Below are positions 34,007-42,446 of a stretch of DNA of 64,000 bases, piece after piece. Every line of letters begins with the position of its first letter. Within the stretch, counting starts at the first letter, position 1. Source of the stretch: DATFVJ01 sp035517695 (GTDB lineage Bacteria; Actinomycetota; Actinomycetes; Streptosporangiales; Streptosporangiaceae); assembly GCA_035517695.1 (NCBI GenBank), contig DATIYI010000146.1:9038-73037 (forward strand). The letters run 5' to 3'. The notes under the pieces were generated by a model. It had not been told where the DNA came from, made no database searches, and saw only the letters and a program-made list of their open reading frames with translations. Position numbers and translations under genes: made by a program.

Positions 34007-34318
34007 TCACGAGCGACGTGGACAGGCCGTGCTGCGGGTAAAGGCTGCCGAAGCGCGCACCATACGGACTGCGTAGCCCAGTATGGCTCGCACGAGCGCC
34101 CCCTGCCTAGGGCTCACGATCGCGTGCAGGTTGGCCGTCCTTGACCGCCTGGCACCCGCGCTGCCGTCGCCGCTGATCGCGTCGGCGAAGCCAGGGGGCC
34201 ACGCAGGAAGATTGCGAAGATCTGCGAGCAGGGCGAAATCGGTGCCGGGTTCGGCCTCGGTCTCGATGCTCCCGGTATCGGTCCGCGCGGTCACATCGGT
34301 CCGCTCGTCGCGCATGGC
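34007..34318 (-). pseudogene. SRPBCC (polyketide cyclase-like) relic
   Basis: Residues from ATG 34318 include TGSIETEAEPGTDFALLADL and RNLPAWPPGFADAISGDG, the first helix-grip elements of SRPBCC proteins. After GDGSAG the frame loses protein character; another frame briefly shows VKDGQ, which fits the expected next strand (VTKDG), so a frameshift near 34175 is likely. The remaining sequence is short and ends at 34007. It is divergent from the Bax inhibitor-like gene. Confidence 0.45.
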
Positions 34319-34334
34319 AAGGGACAATGATGTC

Positions 34335-34991
34335 ATGAGCGAGTTCGTAAGCTACGGCGTAGCCGGCACGGCAACCCGCGATAGGACCCGCACCCTGTTC
34401 GGGCAGACCATGGGGTACGTCGCGGTAACAGCCGCCGTCTTCGCGCTAGGCGCCTACCTGGGGCGCAATCTCTCCCACGGCTGGGCGATCGGGTCATTCA
34501 TCGCCGCCTTCGCTTGCCTGATCGGCATGAATTTCGCGGTGCGCTGGTCCGAGCCGATGGCCGCCGGCCTGCTCTTCGTGTTCGGTGTCCTGATCGGGCT
34601 TGCGGTAGCGCCGACGCTCGTCTACTACGCGAGCGCGAACCCGCAGGCCCTCTGGCAGGCCGGCGGCGCGACCGCGCTGTTCATCGGCGGCTTTGGCGCA
34701 GCCGGCTACGCAACGCGGCGAGACCTGTCGATGCTCGCCCGCCTCTGCTTCTTGGCGCTGATCGCCCTGATCGTGTTCGGCATCGTGGCGATCTTCGTCC
34801 GCATCCCGCACGGCTCGCTGATCTACTCGGTAGCCGGCCTTGTGATCTTCGCAGGTCTGACCATGTTCGACTTTCAGCGGCTACGGCGGTCGAAGGGGCT
34901 CGGCTCGGCCCCGATGATCGCCGCATCGATCTTCCTCGACGTGCTGAACGTGTTCCTGTTCTTCCTGCGGATCTTCGCGAGAAGCAACTGA
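34335..34991 (+). CDS. Bax inhibitor-1/YccA family membrane protein
   Basis: 218 residues from ATG 34335. Seven hydrophobic segments fill residues about 24-215, with the family end DVLNVFLFFLRIFARSN and GLTMFDFQRLRRSKG in the loop before the last helix, where the conserved Asp pair of BI-1 proteins lies. BI-1 proteins are pH-sensitive ion (calcium) leak channels or stress modulators; the role in this organism is unknown. Confidence 0.86.
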   Translation: MSEFVSYGVAGTATRDRTRTLFGQTMGYVAVTAAVFALGAYLGRNLSHGWAIGSFIAAFACLIGMNFAVRWSEPMAAGLLFVFGVLIGLAVAPTLVYYASANPQALWQAGGATALFIGGFGAAGYATRRDLSMLARLCFLALIALIVFGIVAIFVRIPHGSLIYSVAGLVIFAGLTMFDFQRLRRSKGLGSAPMIAASIFLDVLNVFLFFLRIFARSN

Positions 34992-35031
34992 CCGCTGAGC
35001 TGCCATGGTGCACAGGGCAGGTGACGCCCGC

Positions 35032-35442
35032 TCAGGTAGCCGGTTCAGACGGTGGGGATCGCTGGTCACGGCGCAGGGGGTGGCCGGCGGGGACCTCGAC
35101 GAGAACGATCTCAACGCCGTCGGGGTCCTTGATCCACATCTCCTTCAGTCCCCAGGGCTCGGTCGCGGGCTCCCGGAGCACCCGGACGCCCGCGACCGCC
35201 AGTCGTTCATGCTCGGCCCGGACGTCGCGAACCTGGATCCAGATCATCAACGACCGGCCAGGAGGGCCGGGACAGCGGCCAGACACCTCCAGGAACCCCG
35301 AGCCGAGGAAGAACACAACACCTGGATCGGCCGCAGAGCCGAACTCACGGTAGATCGCCAAACCCAGGACGTCGCGGTAGAAACGCCTGCTCCGATCCAG
35401 GTCGGCCGGCCGCAACAGGATCCGGCTGCTCAAGACGTCCAC
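35032..35442 (-). CDS. VOC family protein (glyoxalase/bleomycin resistance fold)
   Basis: 136 residues from GTG 35442. It has the two beta-alpha-beta-beta-beta modules of a single-domain VOC protein: SSRILLRPADLDRSRRFYRD at the start, MIWIQVRDVRAEHERLAVAG in the middle, KEMWIKDPDGVEIVLVEVPA at the end. The Glu in GVEIVLVE matches a metal ligand position, while the N-terminal His or Gln ligand is replaced by Arg. The substrate is unknown. Confidence 0.82.
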   Translation of the reverse strand: MDVLSSRILLRPADLDRSRRFYRDVLGLAIYREFGSAADPGVVFFLGSGFLEVSGRCPGPPGRSLMIWIQVRDVRAEHERLAVAGVRVLREPATEPWGLKEMWIKDPDGVEIVLVEVPAGHPLRRDQRSPPSEPAT

Positions 35443-35502
35443 ACCACGATCCTGACAGCTCGCTTGACCCGCGCGGGCGGCGGCTGCCCGCCAGCCGGAC
35501 GC

Positions 35503-36384
35503 TCAACTGGCCGTCGTTGCGGCCGAGGGTGGCGGGGTGACGGCCCAGCGGATCGCGCGGACGACCGCGTGACCGGCGGGCCGGATCACAGCGGCCTCGG
35601 TGAGCGGCAGGCGGGGCAGGTAAAGCGGGCGGCGGGCCCATCCGGGCAGCAGTGATGTCGCCGCGGCGGCGAGCACACCGTAGGGTGCCCGGGCGATCAC
35701 CGGCAGCGGCGGGCTGAGCAGCAGGAACCTGGCGGCCGCACGGGCTTCGGCAGTGCCTCGCAGCTCGGTTCGGTAATCGCTGATCCGGTCGGCGAGTTCG
35801 GCCTCGGTCCGTGGCGCGTCGGGCACGCCGAGTTCGGTGCCGATCTGCGCCATATCGGCGACGTAGCCGTCGCGTCCCGCCTGGTCCAGCGGCTGGGCTC
35901 CGAAGCGGGCGTGCGCGCGCAGGAAGCTGTCGGCCTCGGCGATGTGAATCCAGGTGAGCAGGTGCGGATCGGAGGCCGCGTACGGCCGCCCGTCCGGCGC
36001 TGTGCCGGTAACCCGGGCGTGGATCGCCCTGACCCGTTGGATGGCCGCTTGGGCGTCGCCGGCCCGGCCGAACGTCGTAACGGCGAGGAAGTAGCTTGTC
36101 CGCTGCAACCGCCCCCACGGGTCGCCGCGGTAGCCGGAATGCGCCGCCACGCCGGCCATCGCCAGCGGGTGCAGCGACTGCAGCAAGAGGGCGCGGATAC
36201 CGCCGACGAACATCGACGAGTCGCCGTGCACCCGGCGGATCGGGCGGCCGGGGGCGAACCACCGTTCGCCCCCGGCCTGGTGGATCGACCGCCGATGCGC
36301 CGGCCCCGCTGATCCGGCCACTCGTTCGAATATCGACGCGCCGACACGGCGGCGGACGGAATCAGCGGCAGTTTGTCCGAGCAT
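35503..36384 (-). CDS. Oxygenase MpaB family protein (DUF2236)
   Basis: 293 residues. Signature blocks: RPIRRVHGDSSMFVGGIRAL, LLLQSLHPLAMAGVAAHSGY, DPWGRLQRTSYFLAVTTFG and DPHLLTWIHIAEADSFLRAH with the conserved histidines proposed to bind heme in latex-clearing/MpaB-like oxygenases. Such proteins occur in many actinomycetes, mostly uncharacterised. It lies 60 bp upstream of the VOC gene on the same strand, perhaps in one unit. Confidence 0.85.
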   Translation of the reverse strand: MLGQTAADSVRRRVGASIFERVAGSAGPAHRRSIHQAGGERWFAPGRPIRRVHGDSSMFVGGIRALLLQSLHPLAMAGVAAHSGYRGDPWGRLQRTSYFLAVTTFGRAGDAQAAIQRVRAIHARVTGTAPDGRPYAASDPHLLTWIHIAEADSFLRAHARFGAQPLDQAGRDGYVADMAQIGTELGVPDAPRTEAELADRISDYRTELRGTAEARAAARFLLLSPPLPVIARAPYGVLAAAATSLLPGWARRPLYLPRLPLTEAAVIRPAGHAVVRAIRWAVTPPPSAATTAS

Positions 36385-36681
36385 CTTCCCATTCTCAGCT
36401 GGTCCATCGACCAGGGGTAACGCCGCCTACCCGCAGGGCTGCCGTCAGCGGGCGGACACTGGCAGGCTCGCGTGCCCCCGGCGGGCGATCCCTTCCCTGC
36501 TGACCGGCTCGCCATCGAGCGAAAGGCGCGGGAAACCGGACAGCGGCTCGTTGCTCGCACCACGCTGAGCGTGCTGCCGGATCGCGATGGGCATCACCAT
36601 GGGCTACATGCTGATCGTAATGCTGTAAGCCCATACGGTGCCGACGTGGCGCCGTGCGCCCGATCGTTAGCTACCAGCCAC
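36385..36681. other. Nearly 300-bp gap, no feature recognised
   Basis: Lies upstream of the MpaB-like gene and downstream of the minus-strand gene at 36682. Open frames here have no protein-like character. I see no RNA gene or repeat. Confidence 0.3.
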
Positions 36682-36897
36682 CTATGCGGCAGCGGAGTGG
36701 TGTTTGGCGGCCACCCATTCCTTGAGCTGGCCGGCCGCGGCCGTCAGCTCGTCCAGGCCGGCGAGCATCGCCTCATGGTCTGCCCAGGCCCGGGTGAATA
36801 CCTCGGGAAATGTCGCCGAGAGCCCCGCTTCGGCGGCCTGAAGGTTTCCTAGCAGGTCAGCGAGCGCGCCCTGCTCATCACGGCTCAGATCGCACAT
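36682..36897 (-). CDS. Small helical hypothetical protein
   Basis: 71 residues from ATG 36897. It is predicted all-helical and acidic (MCDLSRDEQGALADLLGNLQ, EAMLAGLDELTAAAGQLKEW). The composition is protein-like and differs from flanking frames. Function unknown. A longer frame from 37143 would overlap the next gene and is rejected. Confidence 0.5.
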   Translation of the reverse strand: MCDLSRDEQGALADLLGNLQAAEAGLSATFPEVFTRAWADHEAMLAGLDELTAAAGQLKEWVAAKHHSAAA

Positions 36898-36976
36898 GCA
36901 CAGAGCGTATATCGCTGTACACACTCGAGGCGAGGCAAGGAAATGCTTGCCGGATGGAGACCTGAGCCGGGCGTTT

Positions 36977-38320
36977 CTATGAGCCCGGCTCGAATGTGCG
37001 TGCCTGCCAGCCGTCCGGCCGGGAATGCGCGCGCATCCGCCACCGGGTGCCCTCGCTGGTGTCCTGGATTTCCAGGCCAGCCGTGGCAAGGGCCCGCCGG
37101 ATCGCGTCTGCCGTGCGGTAGCAACCCTGGCCGCGCAGGGCACCCCGGAGCGTGATCAGCTGCTCCACCGCGGGCCTGAGCAGGTCGTGGGGACCGCGCA
37201 GGCCGGACTGCGCGGCGCGGCCGAGCCGGACCACGAGGCCGCGCAACACTGACCTCGCCTGCTCGGTGCCCTGATCCTCATCTGTATCAGCGGCCCAGGC
37301 GGCAATCGCGGCCTCCAGATCGAGAATTGCCGTCACCATGCCGGCCGCGTCACCGCTCTGCTCCGCTGACTCGAAGCGGCACCGCGCCTCGTCGGTGATG
37401 TCAGGCAAGGCCGGCGGCGGGTCGACCGGCCTGGCCCGACGCGGCACCGCGGGCGGCAGCGCCGCGCCGGTTGCCACGGCCGCGATCCCTGCCGTGGCCG
37501 CAATGCCGCCGCGGACCAGCGCCCGCAGCCGCGTCAGCGAGATGGCGCTGCCGGGCGGCAGGACTGTGCTATCGCCCGCCCTGCGCACCGTGACGCCGCC
37601 GCGGCCGTAAATATCCATGGTCTGCGCGCGTAAGTCGAAAACGGCGGCGGTGTGCTCGTCGACACCCAGGATGGCCGCGTCGGCGGGCAGATTCTGCTCA
37701 AGCAAGGACAGCCGCCGCTCGCCCAGGTAGCAGTACCTGGTATCGTAACGGCCGCCCTCGGTGTTGTCGTAGTGCGGGATGACGGCGACCTTGAGCCCCA
37801 CCGCGCCCAGAAGGTCGAGGCCTGCCAGCCAATATGGCGCCGCACCCGCCTTGTAGATCTCATATACCGGGACCGCGGCAAACCCCATCGTGGCCGCCGC
37901 GGCCGACGCGAGTACCGTCACCCCCTCCCCTGCCGCCACCCGGCCAGCCAGCACCTCCGCGACCGTGCTGCCGCGCCACTGGGCGAGGGCATAGGACGGG
38001 CTGCCCGGACCGGCGAACACCCAGTCAGCGTCGCCCAGCGCGGCGAGGCCGTCATCGTCAGCCGGGTCGTTGCCCGGCGTTGTTTGGGTGCCCCCGAGGA
38101 CTCCCACGGCCAGACCGACGCTGCGGGCGAAGTAAACCTGGGCGCGGGCGGACACGTCGCCCGCATTCTCCTGAAAGGCATATGGGGTCGCAAGCAGCAC
38201 CGCGCTCGGGGCTTCGGTGCCAAGCCGCGCGACTAGCATCCGATGCACGGTCACCATCGTCGGACTAGTTTCGCCGGAGCCCACGATCGCCAGGATGCGG
38301 CACCGGGATGTCCCGTCCAT
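36977..38320 (-). CDS. Peptidase S51/cyanophycinase-like (class I glutamine amidotransferase fold) protein with C-terminal extension
   Basis: 447 residues from ATG 38320, which has AGGAGG seven bases upstream. The N-terminal 270 residues have the fold: ILAIVGSGETSPTMVTVHRM, FAGPGSPSYALAQWRGSTVA, the nucleophile region VLASAAAATMGFAAVPVYEI and VIPHYDNTEGGRYDTRYCYL, with DEHTAAVFD near the end. Family enzymes cleave dipeptides or cyanophycin with a Ser nucleophile. The last 170 residues (from about 278) are Ala/Pro-rich, then helical (AEQSGDAAGMVTAILDLEAA), and are not part of the family core. No cyanophycin synthetase is in the window. Confidence 0.8.
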   Translation of the reverse strand: MDGTSRCRILAIVGSGETSPTMVTVHRMLVARLGTEAPSAVLLATPYAFQENAGDVSARAQVYFARSVGLAVGVLGGTQTTPGNDPADDDGLAALGDADWVFAGPGSPSYALAQWRGSTVAEVLAGRVAAGEGVTVLASAAAATMGFAAVPVYEIYKAGAAPYWLAGLDLLGAVGLKVAVIPHYDNTEGGRYDTRYCYLGERRLSLLEQNLPADAAILGVDEHTAAVFDLRAQTMDIYGRGGVTVRRAGDSTVLPPGSAISLTRLRALVRGGIAATAGIAAVATGAALPPAVPRRARPVDPPPALPDITDEARCRFESAEQSGDAAGMVTAILDLEAAIAAWAADTDEDQGTEQARSVLRGLVVRLGRAAQSGLRGPHDLLRPAVEQLITLRGALRGQGCYRTADAIRRALATAGLEIQDTSEGTRWRMRAHSRPDGWQARTFEPGS

Positions 38321-38526
38321 CAGGTCGCCTCCTACGCCTCGTGCCCACCTCGGACCCGGCGCCGGCCCAGCGACAAGCATCCCCGCGACGGTCGCACGGC
38401 ACGCCCGTGTCATCGCGCGTGAGCCGTTTTGGATAAGTTATCCCGAACGGCTGCCGCGGCTGCGCTACGGCATGCCGGCGCGCCGTGACGTCGGCGGGAG
38501 CCCGGTGCCGCGCATGGTTCGCCGTC

Positions 38527-38889
38527 TCACGCGGCGACGTCGGCCTTGCGGGGCCGGCCGCGTGGCCGTTTGTCCGCGACGACCACGCCTCGCAGGAACA
38601 GCTCGCCGCCCCAGACACCCCACGGCTCGCCGCGCCGCAGCGCCCCGGCGAGGCAGGCAGGCTGCAGCGGGCAGTGGCGGCATAGCTCCTTTGCGCGCCG
38701 GACATCGGCTGGCTGTTCGGCAAAGAACAGTTCCGGTGCGCTCCGGCAGGCCACCTCGGCAGGTCCAGCTCGTCGGGGCCGCATCCGTACGCCGGCCCCT
38801 CTTCCTGGCTGCATCGGTCGCTCCTCGGCAGCAGGCCGCCTCTTCGGCCCCACCTCTCGAGGTTCGGGGTAAGGCTCGGCCGGCCGCAT
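38527..38889 (-). CDS. whiB7: WhiB7-type iron-sulfur transcriptional regulator
   Basis: 120 residues. Four Cys that hold the [4Fe-4S] cluster are at 48, 70, 73 and 79 (ACRSAPELFF, ELCRHCPLQPACLAGAL). The turn GVWGGE is at 91-96. The C-terminal AT-hook RPRGRPRK (108-115) is diagnostic of WhiB7/WblC, the regulator that induces intrinsic antibiotic resistance genes with the housekeeping sigma factor. The start is uncertain (ATG 38889 or 38814, MQPGRGAG). It is divergent from an SDR gene; an 8-bp inverted repeat lies between them. Confidence 0.9.
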   Translation of the reverse strand: MRPAEPYPEPREVGPKRRPAAEERPMQPGRGAGVRMRPRRAGPAEVACRSAPELFFAEQPADVRRAKELCRHCPLQPACLAGALRRGEPWGVWGGELFLRGVVVADKRPRGRPRKADVAA

Positions 38890-38960
38890 CGGGCAGACGC
38901 CCTATCTCTGCGCCGAAATTGGTCTTAGGGCGACCGCAGGGCCGGGCGATTAGGGCGATC

Positions 38961-38992
38961 ACGACTCGGGCACGGAGGCTGTGACGAGTCGT
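38961..38992. promoter_or_regulatory. Inverted repeat between whiB7 and the SDR gene
   Basis: ACGACTCG (38961-38968) and CGAGTCGT (38985-38992) are perfect inverted repeats 16 bp apart, in the 138-bp divergent gap. Could be an operator for either gene or part of a whiB7 leader hairpin. Confidence 0.45.
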
Positions 38993-39027
38993 TAGCTACC
39001 CGGCGGCTGCACGGAGGAGGGCTGAGC

Positions 39028-39795
39028 ATGCCTGATGGTGATTTCGCCGGTGCTGATTCCGCCGGTGTGGACATCGCCGGTGCGGACATCGCCGGTGCGG
39101 AAATCGCCGGGGTGGACATCGCCGGTGCTGATTTCGCCGGGCGGATGGTGATCGTGATTGGCGCGGCCGGCGCGCTCGGCGCGGGACTGGTCACCGCGTT
39201 CACCGAGGCTGGTGCGACGGTGAATGGCGTCGACAAGGCCGTGCCCGCAGCTGATCGGCGGCTCGATGGGGTCAGCTATCAGGCGGTGAACGCGGCGGAC
39301 GATGCGGCGCTCGGCGCGCTGTTCGAGCAGGGGGCGCCGCCGTGGGCGGTGGTCAACGCGGTCGGTGGATTCGCCCCGTATGCGCCGCTGGCGGAGCTGG
39401 ACCCGGCCGTACTCAGCGGCCAGCTTGAGCTGAACCTGATCAGCGCCGCGCTGGTCACCAAGCATGCGTTGCGGCGGATGGCGACGGCGGGCCAGGGCCG
39501 GATCGTGCATACCGCCAGCCGCGCGGCGGTGGTGACAAAGGGCTCCAATTTTGCCTACTCGGTCAGCAAACTCGGCGTGCTGCACCTGGTATCGATGGCG
39601 GCCGACGAGGCGAAGGGCACGGGCATCACGGTGAACTGCGTCGTACCGAGCATCATCGATACCCCGGCGAACCGCAGCGCGATGCCCAATGCCGAGCACG
39701 CCTCCTGGCCCAAGATCCCCGACATCGCACGGGCCTATGTGTTCCTCGCCTCACCTGCGGCGCGACTGGTTTCTGGAGCCGCGTTGCCGGTCTGA
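39028..39795 (+). CDS. SDR family protein with N-terminal pentapeptide-like repeat
   Basis: 255 residues, start ATG 39028 with GGAGGAG. Residues 5-38 are seven pentapeptides of type DIAGA/DFAGA, and the last one, ADFAGRMVIVIGAAGALGAG, is the normal beginning of an SDR. The rest is classical: cofactor loop GAAGALG (45-51), catalytic HTASRAA (Ser 164), YSVSK (Tyr 177, Lys 181). The NAG motif is replaced by NAVGG, and VNCVVPSIIDTPANR follows. The enzyme is thus intact behind a repeat-expanded N-terminus. A link to the gentisate genes downstream is possible but unproven. Confidence 0.87.
   Translation: MPDGDFAGADSAGVDIAGADIAGAEIAGVDIAGADFAGRMVIVIGAAGALGAGLVTAFTEAGATVNGVDKAVPAADRRLDGVSYQAVNAADDAALGALFEQGAPPWAVVNAVGGFAPYAPLAELDPAVLSGQLELNLISAALVTKHALRRMATAGQGRIVHTASRAAVVTKGSNFAYSVSKLGVLHLVSMAADEAKGTGITVNCVVPSIIDTPANRSAMPNAEHASWPKIPDIARAYVFLASPAARLVSGAALPV
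39040..39141 (+). repeat. Seven 15-bp in-frame repeats at the start of the SDR gene
   Basis: Units such as gacatcgccggtgcg encode D-[IFS]-A-G-[AV]. The copies carry few synonymous changes, so the expansion looks recent compared with the channel-gene repeat. Confidence 0.9.
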
Positions 39796-39943
39796 GGACT
39801 TTGCCGCATGAGGACCGCCGACGGCTTCCCCTGGTGCTTGGGGCCGAGGCATCATTGGCCGCAGAACCCGGATCCGCTTCGCGGGATGGCCGACGTGGTC
39901 CGGGGCCGCAGGAGTCGCGATCGAAGCGGCGCGCCAGCTACCC

Positions 39944-39982
39944 GGACGGCCCATGCGGACGGCCCGTGCGGACGGCCCGTCC
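39944..39982. repeat. Three 13-bp repeats
   Basis: gcggacggcccgt-type units repeat three times in the 275-bp gap between the SDR and gentisate dioxygenase genes. The rest of that gap shows no gene. Confidence 0.7.
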
Positions 39983-40070
39983 GGGCAGTCCGGGACTGCT
40001 TCGTGCGCTCGGCAGGCACGTGAGCGCCCACCATGCCTGCCCATCGTGACCGGCGAGGACGGAGAGGACG

Positions 40071-41126
40071 ATGACCGAGTCCGACGCGGCGCTCCGCCGC
40101 ATGTACGCCGATTTCGAGACCGCGGGGATGGTTCCGCTGTGGACGCAGCGCGAGGACCTGATGCCGCTGAGACCGGCGCCCAAGGCCGTCCCACACGTAT
40201 GGCGGTGGAAGGACCTTTTCCCGCTTGCCGAGCGGGCGGGCGAACTCGTTCCCGTGGGCCGCGGCGGGGAACGCCGAGCTATCGCGCTGGCCAATCCCGG
40301 TCTGGCCGGTGAGCCATTCGCCGTGCCCACCCTCTGGGCCGCCGTTCAGTACCTTGGCCCGAAGGAAGTTGCTCCCGACCACCGGCATTCCCAAAGTGCC
40401 TTCCGCTTTGTCCTCGAAGGAGAGGGCGTGTGGACGGTTGTCGACACTGATCCAGTAGCCATGCGCCGGGGCGACCTGCTACTCACGCCCGGGATGGCGT
40501 GGCACGGACATCACAACAGCCTCGGCGGGCCGATGGCCTGGCTCGACGGCCTGGACATCCCGATGACCGGATACCTCGATGCCACCTTCTTCGAGCCTGG
40601 CCCCGAGGAAATCCAGGACCGGTCAACTCCCGCCAGGTCCCGCTCCGAGCGGCTGTGGGCGTACCCGGGCCTGCGGCCGCTGTCCGCACCTGACTTCACC
40701 AGCTCACCACTGTGCGCCTACCGATGGGAGTCCACCGACGCGGCGCTCAGCGCACAGCTCGAACTCGAAGCTGAGGGCCACCCGGGCACTGTCGGGCCCG
40801 GCCACGCCGCGATCCGCTTCACCAACCCGAGCACCGGCGGCGACGCCCTCGTCACCATGCGCACCGAGATGCACCGCCTGACCCGCGGCTGCCGTACCCC
40901 GCCCCGACGTGAAGTGGGCTCGTCCGTCTGGCAGGTCTTCGACGGCGCGGGCGCATTCGAACTCGACGGCCACCGCGCCGAGGTTGACCGGGGCGACGTG
41001 ATCGCGGTGCCATCGTGGTGCCGAACTGCCATCGACACCGCCGACGGACTTGACCTGTTCCGGTTCTGCGATGGACCCGTCATCGAACGGCTCAACCTCG
41101 CCCGCACCGCCTCAGCGGGCGCGTGA
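40071..41126 (+). CDS. Gentisate 1,2-dioxygenase-like double-cupin protein
   Basis: 351 residues, ATG 40071 with GGAGAGGACG. Opens the ring of gentisate (2,5-dihydroxybenzoate) to maleylpyruvate using Fe(II). The N-terminal cupin has the metal ligands in PDHRHSQSAFRFVLEGEGVW (His 104, His 106) and LTPGMAWHGHHN (His 145). A second cupin spans about 235-345. PLWTQREDLMPLRPAPKAVP near the start is typical of the family. The 3-hydroxybenzoate 6-hydroxylase-like gene follows 64 bp downstream, which supports the assignment. No maleylpyruvate isomerase or fumarylpyruvate hydrolase genes are seen. Confidence 0.87.
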   Translation: MTESDAALRRMYADFETAGMVPLWTQREDLMPLRPAPKAVPHVWRWKDLFPLAERAGELVPVGRGGERRAIALANPGLAGEPFAVPTLWAAVQYLGPKEVAPDHRHSQSAFRFVLEGEGVWTVVDTDPVAMRRGDLLLTPGMAWHGHHNSLGGPMAWLDGLDIPMTGYLDATFFEPGPEEIQDRSTPARSRSERLWAYPGLRPLSAPDFTSSPLCAYRWESTDAALSAQLELEAEGHPGTVGPGHAAIRFTNPSTGGDALVTMRTEMHRLTRGCRTPPRREVGSSVWQVFDGAGAFELDGHRAEVDRGDVIAVPSWCRTAIDTADGLDLFRFCDGPVIERLNLARTASAGA

Positions 41127-41190
41127 TGAGCCGCGCCGTGCCGCGGAAGGCCGGGGGCACCACCGCCGTCCGGGGGCCGGGAGCAGGCGC

Positions 41191-42429
41191 ATGACCAGCG
41201 CCGAAGACCACGAGATCTTAGTCATCGGCGGCGGCATCGGCGGCCTGGCGGCCGCCCTCGCCATCAGCCGAACCGGCAGGCACGTGCGGGTACTCGAGCG
41301 GTCCCGCCAGTTCGGCGAGATCGGGGCGGGTATTCAACTTGCGCCCAACGCGACCCGCATCCTGGATCGTCTGGGGCTGGTGGGGCGGGCCTGTAGCGTC
41401 GGCGTCCTGCCGCGGCGCCTCGTGCTCGCTGACGCCGTCGACGGCCGTGAGCTGACCGCCCTCGATCTGACCGACTTTCCCGACCGGTACGGCGCTCCCT
41501 ACATCGTTCTGCACCGGTCAGACCTGCTCGACATCTTGCTGCAAGGCTGCACGGACGCGGGCGTCGGGCTTGAGGCGGCCGCCGACGTGACGGAGCTGCG
41601 GGACGACGGCGCGTCGGTGCACGTCACCTGCGCTGACGGCCGCGCCTTCCACGGCGTCGCCGCAATTGGCGCGGATGGGCTGCGCTCGCGTAGCCGCACC
41701 CTGTTCAGCGACGATCAGGCCATCTGTTCCGGCTACGTCGCCTACCGCGGCGCCGTCCCCACGGAGCAGGTCGAACGTCACGCCGACGGGCGTGACGTCG
41801 TCGCGTGGATCGGGCCAGGACTTCACTTCGTGCAGTACCCGTTGCGCCGCGGGCAGATGTACAACCAGGTCGCGGTCTTCCGCAGCGACGCCTTCCGGCG
41901 GGGCGAGGCCGACTGGGGCACCCCTGCGGAACTCGATCAGCGCTTCTCGGCGTGCTGCGGCCACGTTCAGGAATCCATCCGCCTGCTCGGCAGGGACAAC
42001 CGGTGGCCGATGCAGGACAGGCTACCGATCCCCACCTGGGCCAAGGGAAGGATCGCGCTGCTCGGGGACGCCGCCCATCCGATGTTGCAGTACCTTGCGC
42101 AGGGCGGCTGCCAGGCGATCGAGGACGCATCGGCGCTCGCGGCTGCGCTGGAACGTCACTGCTGCCGCCCTCCGACTGGCGCGAATGTCGAGGCCGCGCT
42201 CCTTGCCTACCAGCAGGTCAGGGCGCCACGCACCGCCCGGGTGCAACGCGCGGCGCGCACGTGGGGTGAGATCTGGCACCTCGACGGCGCGGGAAAACTG
42301 GTCCGCGACGAACTATTCCGCCAGCGCCGAGACGATGACCACACCCACGTCAGGTGGCTCTACGCGCGCGGAGCCGACAGCCTGCCCTGGGCGGACGACG
42401 GGGAGCAGGCCAGTACCCGGCAGGGTTGA
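41191..42429 (+). CDS. FAD-dependent aromatic hydroxylase, probable 3-hydroxybenzoate 6-monooxygenase
   Basis: 412 residues from ATG 41191. Group A flavoprotein monooxygenase: FAD motif ILVIGGGIGGLAAALAISRT (9-28), GEIGAGIQLAPNATRILDRL (typical of salicylate/3-hydroxybenzoate hydroxylases), DG motif AIGADGLRSRSR, GD motif IALLGDAAHPMLQYLAQGGC. With gentisate dioxygenase directly upstream, conversion of 3-hydroxybenzoate to gentisate is the best guess; salicylate 5- or 1-hydroxylation are alternatives. Confidence 0.88.
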   Translation: MTSAEDHEILVIGGGIGGLAAALAISRTGRHVRVLERSRQFGEIGAGIQLAPNATRILDRLGLVGRACSVGVLPRRLVLADAVDGRELTALDLTDFPDRYGAPYIVLHRSDLLDILLQGCTDAGVGLEAAADVTELRDDGASVHVTCADGRAFHGVAAIGADGLRSRSRTLFSDDQAICSGYVAYRGAVPTEQVERHADGRDVVAWIGPGLHFVQYPLRRGQMYNQVAVFRSDAFRRGEADWGTPAELDQRFSACCGHVQESIRLLGRDNRWPMQDRLPIPTWAKGRIALLGDAAHPMLQYLAQGGCQAIEDASALAAALERHCCRPPTGANVEAALLAYQQVRAPRTARVQRAARTWGEIWHLDGAGKLVRDELFRQRRDDDHTHVRWLYARGADSLPWADDGEQASTRQG

Positions 42430-42446
42430 AGGCCGCGGAACTGGCT

